Of a stretch of DNA of 64,000 bases, positions 45,426 to 54,263 are shown piece after piece (within the stretch, counting starts at the first letter, position 1; every line of letters begins with the position of its first letter). The position numbers were made by a program, and so were the translations under genes. Source of the DNA: Stenotrophomonas sp. 610A2 (lineage in GTDB: Bacteria; Pseudomonadota; Gammaproteobacteria; Xanthomonadales; Xanthomonadaceae); contig NZ_CP130832.1 of NCBI RefSeq assembly GCF_030549615.1, positions 3,286,001 to 3,350,000 of the forward strand. Direction: 5' to 3'. The notes beneath the pieces were generated by a model that ran no database searches, was not told the origin of the DNA, and saw nothing but the letters and a program-made list of their open reading frames with translations.

Positions 45426-46031
45426 TCAGAACTGCACCTTGGGCGCTTCGCGCACCTGCTCGCGCTTTTCCTGTGGAATATCCAACAGCGCCGCCGTGGC
45501 GAAATTGAACATGTCGGCAAACACATTGGCCGGGAAAGTCTCGCGGCGGTTGTTATAGCCCATCACCGCGTCGTTGTAGGCCTGGCGCGCGAAGGCGACC
45601 TTGTTCTCGGTGCTGGAGAGCTCTTCGCTGAGCTGCATCATGTTCTGGTTGACTTTCAGTTCCGGGTAGGCCTCGGCCACCGCCATCAAGCGCCCCAGCA
45701 CACCATTCAACTGCCCCTGCGAGGCCGCCAGCTGCGCCATTGCCGCCGCATCACCCGGATCAGCCTTGGCCGCCGCCAAACCTGACTGCGCAGCACTGCG
45801 CGCTGCGATCACCGCTTCCAGGGTCTGCCGCTCGTGGCCCATATAGGCCTTGGCGGTCTCCACCAGGTTGGGAATCAGGTCAAAACGGCGCTGCAGCTGT
45901 ACGTCGATCTGCGCAAAAGCGTTCTTGTAGCCGTTACGGGCCCGGACCAGGCCGTTATAGACACCCACGCCTGCTGCCACAACTGCGACAACCACCACAA
46001 GAAAGATCAGCAATATCAACGCGATGCCCAT
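45426..46031 (-). CDS. lemA: LemA family protein
   Basis: 201 residues. One N-terminal TM (ALILLIFLVVVVAVVAAGVGV) with a short outside tail, then the coiled-coil-rich LemA domain: NGLVRARNGYKNAFAQIDVQ, LQRRFDLIPNLVETAKAYM, ETLEAVIAAR, AVAEAYPELKVNQNMMQL and YNDAVMGYNNRRETFPANVF. Function is not settled; it commonly precedes an M48 peptidase gene, as here. Divergent from the beta-lactamase-like gene. Confidence 0.95.
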   Translation of the reverse strand: MGIALILLIFLVVVVAVVAAGVGVYNGLVRARNGYKNAFAQIDVQLQRRFDLIPNLVETAKAYMGHERQTLEAVIAARSAAQSGLAAAKADPGDAAAMAQLAASQGQLNGVLGRLMAVAEAYPELKVNQNMMQLSEELSSTENKVAFARQAYNDAVMGYNNRRETFPANVFADMFNFATAALLDIPQEKREQVREAPKVQF

Positions 46032-46110
46032 TCATTCTCTCCCCGTTTGTGCATTGATGAAAAGCGGCGCTAGAATCGCCGACAGCAGTAGCTTACAGGC
46101 ACCGATCACG

Positions 46111-47526
46111 ATGAAAGACAAGAGCAAGCGCCGGCACATTCGTCCGGTGGCATCGGGATTGCTGGGGGTGTTGATGCCCTTCGCATTGTCGTCTACCGCG
46201 CAGACTCCCACTCACAACGGCTCGCCAGCCGTCGCGCCCGCGACAAGCGTGTTGCCGGTGAACCTGGAGAACGCGCCCACTCAATCGCCGACGCAGCCGA
46301 TGCCGTATCGCACCGCACTGCGCCCGGATCAGATAAAGCCGCTGCCGGCCGACTTCAATGTCGCGTCCATCGAATCACTGGCCGAGCAGCTGACCTACGG
46401 CAACCGCGTCCCCGGCATGGCCATGGCCATCGTCCAGAACGGGCGCGTGCTGTCGGCACGTGGTTACGGCGTCACCGATATCAGCAACCCGCAGGAAGTC
46501 GACGCACATACCGTGTTCCGCCTGGCATCGCTGTCCAAGGCCTTCGCCGGCACCATGGCCGGCCTGCTGGTCAACGACGGCACCCTGCGCTGGGACAGCA
46601 AGGTCACCGACTACGTGCCCGGCTTCCGCCTGGCCACGCCCGAGGCAACCGACAAGCTGACCGTGGCCGATGTGTTGAGCCAACGCGTCGGCCTGACCAG
46701 CAATGCCTATGACCGCGATGTCGAGGCCAATGCCGACTACTACTCGCTGACCCAGAAGCTGGCCACCGCGCCACTCAAGTGCGCACCCGGCGAATGCTAT
46801 TCCTACCAGAACGTCGCCTTCAGCCTGGTTGGCGATGTGGTGTTTGCCGCCTCGGGCAGCTTCTACGAGCAAGCCGTTGAAAAGCGCATCCTCAAGCCGC
46901 TGGGCATGAACGATGCCAGCCTCGGCCTGGCCGGCATCCAGGCCAGCCCGCGCTGGGCGCGCCCGCACGTGCGCAGCCGCAACGGCTGGGTGTCGTTGAC
47001 GCCCAAGCCCACCTATTACCGCGTCGCACCTGCCGCCGGCGTCAACGCCAGTGCCAGTGACATGGCGCAGTGGCTGTTGGCGCACACTGGCCATCGTCCG
47101 GACGTATTGCCGGCGCCCTTGCTGGCAACGCTGCACGCACCGTTGGTGAACACACCAGGCGAAATGCGCTCGGGCTGGCGTCATCAGCGCCTGGACTCGG
47201 CGGGCTATGCGCTGGGTTGGCGCGTATTCGATTACTCCGGCCACCAGGTTGTCTTCCATGCCGGCGCGGTGCAGGGCTATCGCGGTCTGGTCGCGCTGCT
47301 ACCGGAACGCGACCTGGGCATCGCCATCATGTGGAACGGCGAGAGCACCCTGCCCAGCGGCATGATGCCGACCATCCTCGATCGCGCAATCGGCCTGCCG
47401 ACACAGCGCTGGCTGGATGTGGACACCGACTTCGGCAGCGACAACCTGATGGCAGAAGATGCGGCTCCGGCACGCGGCGGCAAGAAGGGCGCATCCTCGG
47501 ATCGCGCGGTGGCATCGCCCCGCTGA
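46111..47526 (+). CDS. Serine beta-lactamase-like hydrolase (class C/PBP4* family)
   Basis: 471 residues from ATG 46111 (MKDKSKRRHIRP). A basic start and hydrophobic stretch (GLLGVLMPFALSSTAQ) act as signal peptide. The active-site elements are all present: S-x-x-K in FRLASLSKAFAGTM (about residue 140), Y-x-N in CYSYQNVAFSL, and H-x-G in VFHAGAVQGYRG in place of K-T-G. This is the general serine hydrolase group that includes AmpC, PBP4* and esterases, so the activity may be peptidase or esterase rather than antibiotic hydrolysis. It ends with a basic tail (GGKKGASSDR) and an intrinsic terminator. Confidence 0.88.
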   Translation: MKDKSKRRHIRPVASGLLGVLMPFALSSTAQTPTHNGSPAVAPATSVLPVNLENAPTQSPTQPMPYRTALRPDQIKPLPADFNVASIESLAEQLTYGNRVPGMAMAIVQNGRVLSARGYGVTDISNPQEVDAHTVFRLASLSKAFAGTMAGLLVNDGTLRWDSKVTDYVPGFRLATPEATDKLTVADVLSQRVGLTSNAYDRDVEANADYYSLTQKLATAPLKCAPGECYSYQNVAFSLVGDVVFAASGSFYEQAVEKRILKPLGMNDASLGLAGIQASPRWARPHVRSRNGWVSLTPKPTYYRVAPAAGVNASASDMAQWLLAHTGHRPDVLPAPLLATLHAPLVNTPGEMRSGWRHQRLDSAGYALGWRVFDYSGHQVVFHAGAVQGYRGLVALLPERDLGIAIMWNGESTLPSGMMPTILDRAIGLPTQRWLDVDTDFGSDNLMAEDAAPARGGKKGASSDRAVASPR

Positions 47527-47554
47527 GTTGGGTGGTGGTTTCCAGCAATACGGG

Positions 47555-47581
47555 AAAGGCGGCCGATGGCCGCCTTTCTCT
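47555..47581 (+). terminator. Rho-independent terminator
   Basis: AAAGGCGGCC-GAT-GGCCGCCTTT, a perfect 10-bp stem, then CTCTTT. It lies about 30 bp after the beta-lactamase-like gene. Confidence 0.85.
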
Positions 47582-47630
47582 TTGGTCGACAGCGTAGAAA
47601 CCAGAGTCCGGTAGATCGGATGCACCATCA

Positions 47631-48093
47631 GCTTCGCGGCTGACGCCGCTCCTACAAAAACCGGTGCCACCAGTAGTGCCGAGCCATGCTCGGCAAGGGG
47701 CTTTACCAGCAAATCAAATGCACCCCTCCCAACCCACCCCTTGCCTGCGGCATAGGGAGGGCTCGGTTCATCGGCACGGGTTGGTCGGCGAAGTTCACCA
47801 CTCCGGTAGTGCCGAGCCATGCTCGGCAGGGGCTTTACCAGCAAACCAAAAGCACCCCTCCCAACCCTGCCCTTGCCTGCGGCAAAGGGAGGGCTCGGTT
47901 CGTCGGCATCGGTCAATGGAAGTTAGATCTCCGACCAACGCGCAGGCATCGCCCGAGCGGATGCATCGCTGGCTTCGCGGCTGACGCCGCTCCCACAAAC
48001 CAGATCTCATCTCCGCTGCGCTGGATGTTGAGCGGCTTCGCTGCTGAGGCAGCGCTCAATGGTTGGCTGCTGCCGAGCATGGCTCGGCACTAC
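47631..48093. repeat. Gene-free stretch with mixed REP elements and a 107-bp direct repeat
   Basis: The gap 47582-48138 has no convincing gene. It holds GTAG REPs at 47673-47694 (+), 47806-47827 (+) and 48072-48093 (-), and two copies of a second palindromic element (GCTTCGCGGCTGACGCCGCT) at 47631-47655 and 47972-47996. The segment 47673-47780 is repeated at 47806-47912: GTAG REP, a GGGCTTTACCAGCAAA linker, then an ACCCCTCCCAACCC...GGGAGGGCTCGG hairpin. The copies differ at scattered bases, so the duplication is not recent. Confidence 0.88.
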
Positions 48094-48138
48094 CGAAGCG
48101 GTTGGCCTGCCCGGCACGGGCCACTTCGATCCGCCCAT

Positions 48139-48181
48139 AAAAAAACTCCCTCCCCGCTGGGCAGTCGGGGAAGGAGTTTCA
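48139..48181 (-). terminator. Rho-independent terminator of the H1-like gene
   Basis: On the minus strand AAACTCCTTCCCCG, a short loop, CGGGGAGGGAGTTT, then TTTTAT. It lies 22 bp beyond the stop. Confidence 0.88.
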
Positions 48182-48202
48182 GGTACTGCTAGTGGAGCTG
48201 GA

Positions 48203-48745
48203 TCAGATCAGCGGCGCCGGGGTAGCCGGCAGCGCTACCGGAGCGGCCTTCTTCTTGCGAGCGGCCGGCTTCTTCTTCGCAGCAACCTTCTTGGCGGCCG
48301 GCTTCTTGGCGGCAACCTTCTTTGCAGTCTTCTTTACGACCTTCTTGGCAGCTGCCTTCTTGGCAACCTTCTTTACGGCCTTCTTAGCTACTTTCTTGAC
48401 GGCCTTCTTGGCAGTTGCCTTCTTGGCAACCTTCTTTACGGCCTTCTTAGCTACTTTCTTGGCGGCCTTCTTGGCAGTTGCCTTCTTGGCAACCTTCTTT
48501 ACGGCCTTCTTGACGGTCTTCTTGGCAGCTGCCTTCTTGACGGTCTTCTTGGCTGCTGCCTTCTTCACGGTCTTCTTGGCGGCTGCCTTCTTCACGGTCT
48601 TCTTGGCAACAGCCTTCTTTGCGACCTTCTTCACTGCCTTCTTGGCGGTTGCCTTCTTGGCAACCTTCTTCACGGCAGCCTTCTTGGCGACTTTCTTTAC
48701 CGCCTTCTTGGCGGCCGGCTTTTTAGCAGCTTTCTTCGTAGCCAT
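48203..48745 (-). CDS. Histone H1-like lysine/alanine-rich nucleoid protein
   Basis: 180 residues made almost wholly of Lys, Ala, Val and Thr in degenerate repeats such as [15 protein letters not shown] and KKTVKKAAA. It has a [15 protein letters not shown] start and a hydrophobic end [13 protein letters not shown]. This is the composition of eukaryotic H1 C-terminal tails and of bacterial H1-like proteins (AlgP, HctB type) that bind and compact DNA. Exact repeat copy number in such genes often varies between strains. The gene sits behind a leader of about 280 nt with a candidate promoter at 49029-49057. The antisense frame is also open but is a codon artefact. Confidence 0.9.
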   Translation of the reverse strand: MATKKAAKKPAAKKAVKKVAKKAAVKKVAKKATAKKAVKKVAKKAVAKKTVKKAAAKKTVKKAAAKKTVKKAAAKKTVKKAVKKVAKKATAKKAAKKVAKKAVKKVAKKATAKKAVKKVAKKAVKKVAKKAAAKKVVKKTAKKVAAKKPAAKKVAAKKKPAARKKKAAPVALPATPAPLI

Positions 48746-49057
48746 GGTTTGTTCCTCGTCAGTGATCTATGGAATTGAAATGCCCAGTTGAAGCAAATCC
48801 GCGGTGTTCGGCGGAGGACCGACGACGCGTCTAGCGCGTCGTTACGGATACAGAAACACCCGCAACGGGTCCCGCTGCAGGTGCCAGATAGAAATCAGGG
48901 GGGTGTTTCGCGGAAGGAAGCGAGTCCTGCTCCACCATCGAGAGAATCCTGGCGGACGTCCAAGTTGTGCTTCGCGTCTGAATGTTGATCCGGCTCACTC
49001 GCTTCCGCAGGAAAGGTCTGCTGGGCGAAACCTAATCACGGTTTTTTTTACTGTCAA
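48746..49057 (-). promoter_or_regulatory. Long leader and candidate promoter of the H1-like gene
   Basis: Minus strand: TTGACA (49057-49052), 17-bp spacer rich in A, TAGGTT (49034-49029; 3 of 6). A start near 49022 gives a leader of about 277 nt. The leader can fold: GGAAGCGAGT pairs with ACTCGCTTCC further down, ACCCG-TTG-CGGGT forms a small hairpin, and ACGACGCG-CTAGA-CGCGTCGT a stronger one. No short ORF in it looks convincing. GAGGAAC just before the ATG may serve as the ribosome-binding site. Confidence 0.45.
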
Positions 49058-49486
49058 CTATCTTTGCAAAATATTTTTCGGAAGCCTTCAGCCTTCCGCG
49101 CCCCGCTGCCGACCGTCACCGCTCGCTGCGCACACCCTACGACAGCGCGACAGCACCCTCCAAAAAAAACACAAAGTAAAAAAACATCGGTAAAAGCGCA
49201 CTTTTCTTTTCAGCCCTGGCAACACGCGCCGGTGCGCGCCTTACTTCAAGCGCATCTCAAGGCATGCGACCAACGGCCACCAAGGACCGTTTCCCGCACC
49301 CGAAAAAAAGTTTGCCGACGGCAACGCTTTGCCGCTGCAGCGGATCATTTTGCGCAAACTTTTTGAACGTTTTCGCAGCCCTCGACGACTGCGATCGGAA
49401 CGACCTGGCGTCGACCTGCATCCACTTCGACATGCAATCGTCCGGCACTCATCACCAGCGGTCATCACGTGATGCTGACATCGGCG
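49058..49486. other. AT-rich gene-free interval with a foldable element
   Basis: No convincing gene. Several A or T runs (AAAAAAAA near 49165, AAAAAAA near 49178, 49303) interrupt otherwise GC-rich DNA. At 49305-49364 AAAAAGTTTG pairs with CAAACTTTTT around inner hairpins CGGCAA-CGCT-TTGCCG and CCGCTGCAGCGG, which could be a small structured RNA or a regulatory site. Strand and function cannot be told. Confidence 0.4.
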
Positions 49487-49490
49487 TAAA

Positions 49491-49518
49491 AAAAAACGGC
49501 CGCTGACAGCGGCCGCTT
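49491..49518 (-). terminator. Rho-independent terminator after gcvH
   Basis: On the minus strand GCGGCCGCTGTCAGCGGCCG is followed by nine T, starting 19 bp after the gcvH stop. Strong. Confidence 0.92.
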
Positions 49519-49536
49519 TCCGGATCACGACAGGAC

Positions 49537-49932
49537 TCAGTGGTCCTCGTTCTCCAACATCTCGGCGTAGTCGTCCGGGCCGAGCAGGTCATTCAACTGA
49601 TCCGGATCGGACAGCTCGACCACGTACAGCCAGCCGTCGCCGTACGCATCTTCGTTGATGGTTTCCGGCTTGTCGGTCACCGCTTCGTTGACTTCGACAA
49701 CGGTGCCGGACACCGGGCTGTAGACGTCGGATGCTGCCTTCACCGACTCGACCACCGCTGCGCCAACACCAGCCTGCACGCTGTCACCAACAGCCGGCAG
49801 TTCGACGTAGACCAGGTCACCCAGCAAGCCCTGGGCATGATCGGAAATACCGACGGTAACGCGGTTGCTGCCTTCGACACGTGCCCACTCGTGGGACTTG
49901 AGGAACTTGAGGTCGCCAGGGATCTCGCTCAT
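49537..49932 (-). CDS. gcvH: Glycine cleavage system H protein
   Basis: 131 residues, standard length. GcvH carries the aminomethyl group on a lipoyl arm between the P, T and L proteins in the cytoplasm. The lipoylated Lys is in [17 protein letters not shown] (Lys65); [10 protein letters not shown] near the N terminus and [12 protein letters not shown] are also diagnostic. It lies 86 bp downstream of gcvT on the same strand with an imperfectly terminating stem-loop between; gcvP is not in the window. Confidence 0.97.
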   Translation of the reverse strand: MSEIPGDLKFLKSHEWARVEGSNRVTVGISDHAQGLLGDLVYVELPAVGDSVQAGVGAAVVESVKAASDVYSPVSGTVVEVNEAVTDKPETINEDAYGDGWLYVVELSDPDQLNDLLGPDDYAEMLENEDH

Positions 49933-49982
49933 GGAACTACTCCGGAAAAACGGTGGTCGGGATGAAGCGCTAGTTTAACGAA

Positions 49983-50004
49983 CCGGAAGCGAGGTGGCTT
50001 CCGG
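49983..50004 (-). terminator. Stem-loop between gcvT and gcvH
   Basis: CCGGAAGC-CACCTC-GCTTCCGG on the minus strand, followed by TTCGTTAAAC rather than a T-run. It is perhaps a partial terminator or an RNA-stability element lowering or separating gcvH expression. Confidence 0.45.
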
Positions 50005-50018
50005 CCCGGTCCTACAGG

Positions 50019-51140
50019 TCAAAGATTGATGCCGGCCTGCGGCTGGCCGTCACGCACGAACGGGAACTTGACGATGCGCACCGGCACTTCCTTGCCGCGG
50101 ATGTCCACCCGCACATCACCGGGCGCACCGGCCGGCACGCGGGCGAAGGCGATCGCCTTGCCCAGCGTCGGCGAGAAGGTGCCGGACAGGATCTCGCCTT
50201 CGCCATTTGCGGTGAGCACCTTCTGGCCGTGGCGCAGCACGCCCTTCTCGTCCATCACCAGGCCGATCATCTGCCGCGCGTTGCCAGCAGCCTTCTGTGC
50301 TTCCAGCACGGCGCGACCAATGAAGGCGCGCGGCGTGCCGTCGACAAGATCATCCAGCGCCACTGTCCAGGCCAACGCCGCTTCGTACGGGGTGATGGCT
50401 TCGTCCATGTCCTGGCCGTAAAGATTCATGCCCGCTTCCAGGCGCAGCGTGTCGCGCGCGCCGAGACCGGCCGGCTTCACGCCCGCAGCCAGCAGTGCGT
50501 TCCAGAACGCCACCACCGAGTCCTGCGGCAGCAACACTTCGTAGCCGTCTTCACCGGTGTAACCGGTGCGTGCAACGAACAGTGCAACGCCGTCGACGGA
50601 ACTGACTTCCCGCGCGGCGAAGCGGCCTAGCTTGTCCAGTGCTGCACGATCGGCTTCTGCCACCAGGCCTGCAACCAGTGCACGCGCCTGCGGCCCCTGC
50701 ACGGCGATGATGGCCAGGTCTTCGCGTTCGACCACCTCGACACCGAAGGCTTCGGCCTGCTGGCGGATCCAGGCCAGGTCCTTCTCGCGGGTGGAGGCGT
50801 TGACCACCATGCGGAACATGTCTTCGGCCAGGAAGTAGACGATCAGGTCGTCGATCACGCCGCCCTGCGCATTGAGCATGCAGGAGTACAGGGCCTTGCC
50901 GCTGACCTTGATCTTGTCGATGGAGTTGGCAAGCAGCTGGCGCAGGAACTCGCGGGTACGCGCGCCCTTCAGGTCGACCACGGTCATGTGGCTGACGTCG
51001 AACATGCCGGCGGCATTGCGAACCAGGTTGTGCTCGTCGATCTGCGAGCCGTAATGGATCGGCATGTCCCAACCGCCGAAGTCGACCATCTTGGCGCCGA
51101 GTGAGCGGTGGGTTTCGTTGAGCAGGGTTTTCAGGGTCAT
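50019..51140 (-). CDS. gcvT: Glycine cleavage system aminomethyltransferase (T protein)
   Basis: 373 residues, full length. GcvT transfers the methylene group from lipoyl-H protein to tetrahydrofolate and releases ammonia. Motifs: [67 protein letters not shown] (folate site) and [21 protein letters not shown] candidate -10 lies 27-32 bp upstream. I looked for a glycine riboswitch, but only about 45 bp separates the start from the NfeD terminator, too little for one. Confidence 0.97.
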   Translation of the reverse strand: MTLKTLLNETHRSLGAKMVDFGGWDMPIHYGSQIDEHNLVRNAAGMFDVSHMTVVDLKGARTREFLRQLLANSIDKIKVSGKALYSCMLNAQGGVIDDLIVYFLAEDMFRMVVNASTREKDLAWIRQQAEAFGVEVVEREDLAIIAVQGPQARALVAGLVAEADRAALDKLGRFAAREVSSVDGVALFVARTGYTGEDGYEVLLPQDSVVAFWNALLAAGVKPAGLGARDTLRLEAGMNLYGQDMDEAITPYEAALAWTVALDDLVDGTPRAFIGRAVLEAQKAAGNARQMIGLVMDEKGVLRHGQKVLTANGEGEILSGTFSPTLGKAIAFARVPAGAPGDVRVDIRGKEVPVRIVKFPFVRDGQPQAGINL

Positions 51141-51166
51141 GGCCGTTCCACACTAAGGGGACCGCC

Positions 51167-51172
51167 ATTATC
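51167..51172 (-). promoter_or_regulatory. Possible -10 box of gcvT
   Basis: GATAAT on the minus strand, 5 of 6 matches, 27 bp before the gcvT ATG and just after the nfeD terminator. The -35 is weak. Confidence 0.45.
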
Positions 51173-51187
51173 CCAGATGGTTACTTC

Positions 51188-51224
51188 CAAAACCTGCGGC
51201 ACTGCCACAACGGCAGTACCGCAG
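51188..51224 (-). terminator. Rho-independent terminator of the qmcA-nfeD pair
   Basis: On the minus strand CTGCGGTACTGCC-GTTGT-GGCAGTGCCGCAG (13 bp with one G-U pair) then GTTTTGG. Confidence 0.8.
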
Positions 51225-51230
51225 CTGTAT

Positions 51231-51662
51231 TCAGACCACCTGCACCTTGAGCGTCATGCCGTCCACGGCAACCACGCGCACCGTGCTGCCCTGCGGCAGG
51301 TCCGGGCCGGCCACCACCCAGAATGCATCGTCCACCTTGGCCCGGCCAACGCCCGCGCTGATCGGCTGATCCAGCGTCACCACGCGCCCGATCAGCTGCT
51401 CGGCGCGGCGATTGAGCAGCGGCTGGTCGCTGGCCCGTGCGCGTTGCCGGAACCAGGTGCGATAGACCTGAATTGAGACAAAGCTCAGGACCACGAACAG
51501 GATCACCTGCAGCAACACGCTCATGCCGTCGATTGCCCAGACGGTCAGGAAGACTGCCGCCGCGGCGATCCCCATCCACAACATGAAGGCACCCGGCGCC
51601 AGCGCCTCGGCGGCGAACAGGACCACCGCCAGCGCCGCCCACGCCACCACTTCCCAGCGCAT
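51231..51662 (-). CDS. NfeD-family membrane protein (short form)
   Basis: 143 residues: about three TM helices (VVAWAALAVVLFAAEALAPG, FMLWMGIAAAAVFLTVWAI, LLQVILFVVLSFVSIQVYR) and a C-terminal OB-fold domain (QLIGRVVTLDQPISAGVGRA, WVVAGPDLPQGSTVRVVAVD). No ClpP-like protease domain, so it is the short NfeD1b type that partners a stomatin/SPFH protein, whose gene directly precedes it (3-bp gap). The pair is thought to organise membrane microdomains. Confidence 0.92.
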   Translation of the reverse strand: MRWEVVAWAALAVVLFAAEALAPGAFMLWMGIAAAAVFLTVWAIDGMSVLLQVILFVVLSFVSIQVYRTWFRQRARASDQPLLNRRAEQLIGRVVTLDQPISAGVGRAKVDDAFWVVAGPDLPQGSTVRVVAVDGMTLKVQVV

Positions 51663-51665
51663 GGT

Positions 51666-52634
51666 TCAGCGCCCCAACGGCGGCGGGTTGCCGCGAGCAG
51701 GCTGCTTGGCTTCGCCCTGTTTGGAGAATGCTTCCTTGGCCAGTTCCGAGATACCGGCGATGGAACTGATCACACCGGTAGCCTCCATCGGCATCAACAC
51801 CAGCTTCTGGTTCGGCGAGTTGGCCAGTTCACTGAAGGCCTCCACGTACTTCTGCGCGATGAAGTAATTGATCGCCTGCACGCTGCCATTGGCGATGGCG
51901 TCGGACACCATCGCTGTCGCCTTTGCTTCGGCCTCGGCCAGGCGCTCGCGCGCCTCCGCATCGCGGAAGGCGGCTTCCCTGCGACCTTCTGCCTCCAGCA
52001 CGGCGGATTGCTTCTGGCCTTCGGCTCGCAGGATTTCCGATTGGCGGATACCTTCGGATTCCAGAATGGCGGCACGCTTGTTCTGCTCGGCCATCTTCTG
52101 CTGCTGCATCGACTGCACCAGGTTGGCCGGCGGCTGGATGTCCTTGATCTCGATGCGGGTGACCTTGACGCCCCACGGATTGGTGGCGTGGTCGACCACG
52201 TTGAGCAGCTTGGCATTGATGGTCTCGCGCTGGCTCAGTGATTCGTCCAGGTCCATCGAGCCGATCACGGTGCGGATGTTGGTCTGCACCAGGGCGATCA
52301 TCGCCACTTCCAGATTCGCCACTTCATAAGCGGCCTTGGCCGCGTCCAGCACCTGGAAGAACACCACCCCATCCACCCGCACCACCGCGTTGTCCCGGGT
52401 AATGACGTCCTGGCTGGGAACCTCCAGCACCTGCTCCATCATGTTCACCTTGCGGCCGACGCCGTAGACGATGGGGATCAGGAAGTGCAGGCCGGGGCTC
52501 ATTGTGTGCGTGTACTTGCCGAAGCGCTCCACCGTCCACTCGTAGCCCTGCGGCACCATCCGCACCGTCTTGAACAGCACGATGATGCCGGCCACCAATA
52601 CCACCAACGCCAACAACCCTGCTCCGCCGCCCAT
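51666..52634 (-). CDS. qmcA: SPFH/stomatin-like membrane protein (QmcA type)
   Basis: 322 residues from ATG 52634, set by AAGGAG seven nt upstream. One N-terminal hydrophobic segment (GLLALVVLVAGIIVLFKTV) then the SPFH/band 7 domain: VPQGYEWTVERFGKYTHTMS, VEVPSQDVITRDN-type LEVPSQDVITRDNAVVRVDG, and VKVTRIEIKDIQPPANLVQS. A long charged coiled coil (EQNKRAAILESEGIRQSEIL and following) follows. These proteins oligomerise at the inner membrane and act with NfeD, FtsH or similar partners. Confidence 0.92.
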   Translation of the reverse strand: MGGGAGLLALVVLVAGIIVLFKTVRMVPQGYEWTVERFGKYTHTMSPGLHFLIPIVYGVGRKVNMMEQVLEVPSQDVITRDNAVVRVDGVVFFQVLDAAKAAYEVANLEVAMIALVQTNIRTVIGSMDLDESLSQRETINAKLLNVVDHATNPWGVKVTRIEIKDIQPPANLVQSMQQQKMAEQNKRAAILESEGIRQSEILRAEGQKQSAVLEAEGRREAAFRDAEARERLAEAEAKATAMVSDAIANGSVQAINYFIAQKYVEAFSELANSPNQKLVLMPMEATGVISSIAGISELAKEAFSKQGEAKQPARGNPPPLGR

Positions 52635-52700
52635 TTCCCCACTCCTTGTGCCGATAGATGAAGCGAGTATAGCCACAGCCCAGGAAAGCGCCCGATACGC

Positions 52701-53003
52701 CTAAAGCCGCACCCGCCCACGCAGGATGTCGACGAACATCACCCAGTCGCCGGCAAATGAATAGAAAGGGTGGCGGAAGGTCGCCGGCCGGTTCTTCTCG
52801 AAGAAGAAGTGCCCTACCCAGGCAAACCCATAACCGCATAGCAGCGCGAACCACAGCCAGCGCAGCTGGCCGCTCCACAACAGCATCGCCACACACAACA
52901 GCACGCCGCAGCTGCCGATGAAATGCAGGCGGCGGCTGACGACGTTGCTGTGTTCGCCCAGGTAGAACGGGTAGAACTCACGGAAACTGCTGAAACCTGA
53001 CAT
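52701..53003 (-). CDS. DUF962 / Mpo1-like membrane protein
   Basis: 100 residues from ATG 53003. FREFYPFYLGEHSNVVSRRL followed by HFIGS near the N terminus, and FAWVGHFFFEKNRPATFRHP later, with two to three TM helices. The conserved His residues match the DUF962/YGL010w family, in which yeast Mpo1 is an Fe-dependent dioxygenase that shortens 2-hydroxy fatty acids. Whether the bacterial protein has that activity is untested. Confidence 0.88.
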   Translation of the reverse strand: MSGFSSFREFYPFYLGEHSNVVSRRLHFIGSCGVLLCVAMLLWSGQLRWLWFALLCGYGFAWVGHFFFEKNRPATFRHPFYSFAGDWVMFVDILRGRVRL

Positions 53004-53042
53004 GGCCTGCACCCAAGGCTGGATGCCGCCAGCATAGGCGCT

Positions 53043-53366
53043 TCAGTTGCTGCGCGGGGCGAACATGATCACGGCCATGCCCAGCAGGCAGAGCCCACCG
53101 CCGAGCAGGTCCCAACGGGTGGGTTTGACCGAGTCCACCAGCCACAGCCACAGCAGCGCCACGCAGACATAGACACCGCCGTAAGCGGCGTACACCCTGC
53201 CGCTGGCGGCCGGGTGCAGGGTCAGCAGCCAAGCAAACAAAGCCAGGCTGGCGGCAGCCGGCAACAGCAGCCATGGGCTGCCCTGCTGCCGCAGCCATAC
53301 CCACGGCAGATAGCAGCCGACGATTTCAGCCAGCGCGGTGAGCAGGAACAGCGCCAGGGTTTTCAC
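53043..53366 (-). CDS. ynfA: YnfA (UPF0060) small membrane protein
   Basis: 107 residues from GTG 53366, overlapping the mazG stop by 4 bp. Four TM helices: [77 protein letters not shown]. The EIVGCYLPW and [11 protein letters not shown] motifs are unmistakable for YnfA, an SMR-like family reported to act in multidrug efflux in some enterobacteria. Confidence 0.93.
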   Translation of the reverse strand: MKTLALFLLTALAEIVGCYLPWVWLRQQGSPWLLLPAAASLALFAWLLTLHPAASGRVYAAYGGVYVCVALLWLWLVDSVKPTRWDLLGGGLCLLGMAVIMFAPRSN

Positions 53367-54184
53367 TGTGCGGCGTCCTTTTCCTGCAGCTTCACCCGCT
53401 GCCACAGCGCTTCCTGCTGCTGCAGGTCCAGCTGCGCCATTGTGGTCCCCTGCTCGGCCGCCAGCGCTTCCATTGCGCGGAAACGGCGCTCGAACTTGTG
53501 GTTGGCCTGGCGCAGCGCGGTGCCGCTGTCGACCTTGGCATGACGGGCGAGATTGGCGCAGACGAACAGCACATCGCCCAGTTCTTCCTGCAGACGGGTC
53601 CGGTTGTCCGCGCCGTCGGCGGCGAGCTCGAACTCGGCCTGCAGCTCGTCGATCTCCTCGCGCAGCTTGTCCAGCACCGGCACCGCATCGGGCCAATCGA
53701 AGCCGGTACGCGCAGCCCGCGACTGCAACTTGGTGGCGCGCAGCCATTCCGGCAGCCCACGCGAAATACCGGCCAATGCCGAAGCGTCCTGCTCGCCCTT
53801 GGCGGCACGCTCACTGCGCTTGATCTCATCCCAGTTGGCCAGCACCTCGTCGGCGTCGCTGACCTCGGTGTCACCGAAGATATGCGGATGGCGGCGGATC
53901 ATCTTGTTGCTGATCGATGCCACCACATCACCGAAATTGAACGCACCCTGCTCGCTGGCCATCTGCGCATGGAACACCACCTGCAGCAGCAGATCGCCAA
54001 GCTCGTCCTTCAGGTCCGGCAGATCGTTACGGTCGATGGCATCGGCCACTTCGTAGGCCTCCTCCACCGTATACGGCGCGATGCTGGCGAAGTCCTGCTC
54101 CAGGTCCCAGGGGCATCCGCCCTGGGGATCGCGCAGGCGCGCCATGATCTGCAGCAGGGTCTGGATATCGGTCAATTCGGACAT
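53363..54184 (-). CDS. mazG: Nucleoside triphosphate pyrophosphohydrolase MazG
   Basis: 273 residues from ATG 54184, two MazG domains as in E. coli. N-terminal: [34 protein letters not shown] and [18 protein letters not shown]-terminal: [15 protein letters not shown] and [20 protein letters not shown]. The EExxE and ExxD metal ligands are present in both halves. It hydrolyses NTPs to NMP and pyrophosphate, removing abnormal nucleotides and affecting ppGpp-linked stress. The neighbours cysQ and nudE are also nucleotide-handling genes. Confidence 0.96.
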   Translation of the reverse strand: MSELTDIQTLLQIMARLRDPQGGCPWDLEQDFASIAPYTVEEAYEVADAIDRNDLPDLKDELGDLLLQVVFHAQMASEQGAFNFGDVVASISNKMIRRHPHIFGDTEVSDADEVLANWDEIKRSERAAKGEQDASALAGISRGLPEWLRATKLQSRAARTGFDWPDAVPVLDKLREEIDELQAEFELAADGADNRTRLQEELGDVLFVCANLARHAKVDSGTALRQANHKFERRFRAMEALAAEQGTTMAQLDLQQQEALWQRVKLQEKDAAQ

Positions 54185-54263
54185 GGGTGCATCACCTTTC
54201 ATTACGAATACGCCGGCAAGAGCCGGCGTTTGAAGTTCCCTGCAGGCCGCCTGCAGCCCGGCA

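Noticed and set aside
48192..48791. Hydrophobic 199-residue frame antisense to the H1-like gene ([14 protein letters not shown] type)
   Set aside because: It is the complement of Lys/Ala codon repeats (AAG, GCC giving CTT, GGC); the sense frame has a start, terminator and known composition.
51141..51187. Possible glycine riboswitch before gcvT
   Set aside because: Only about 45 bp separates gcvT from the preceding terminator, and no aptamer core is visible.
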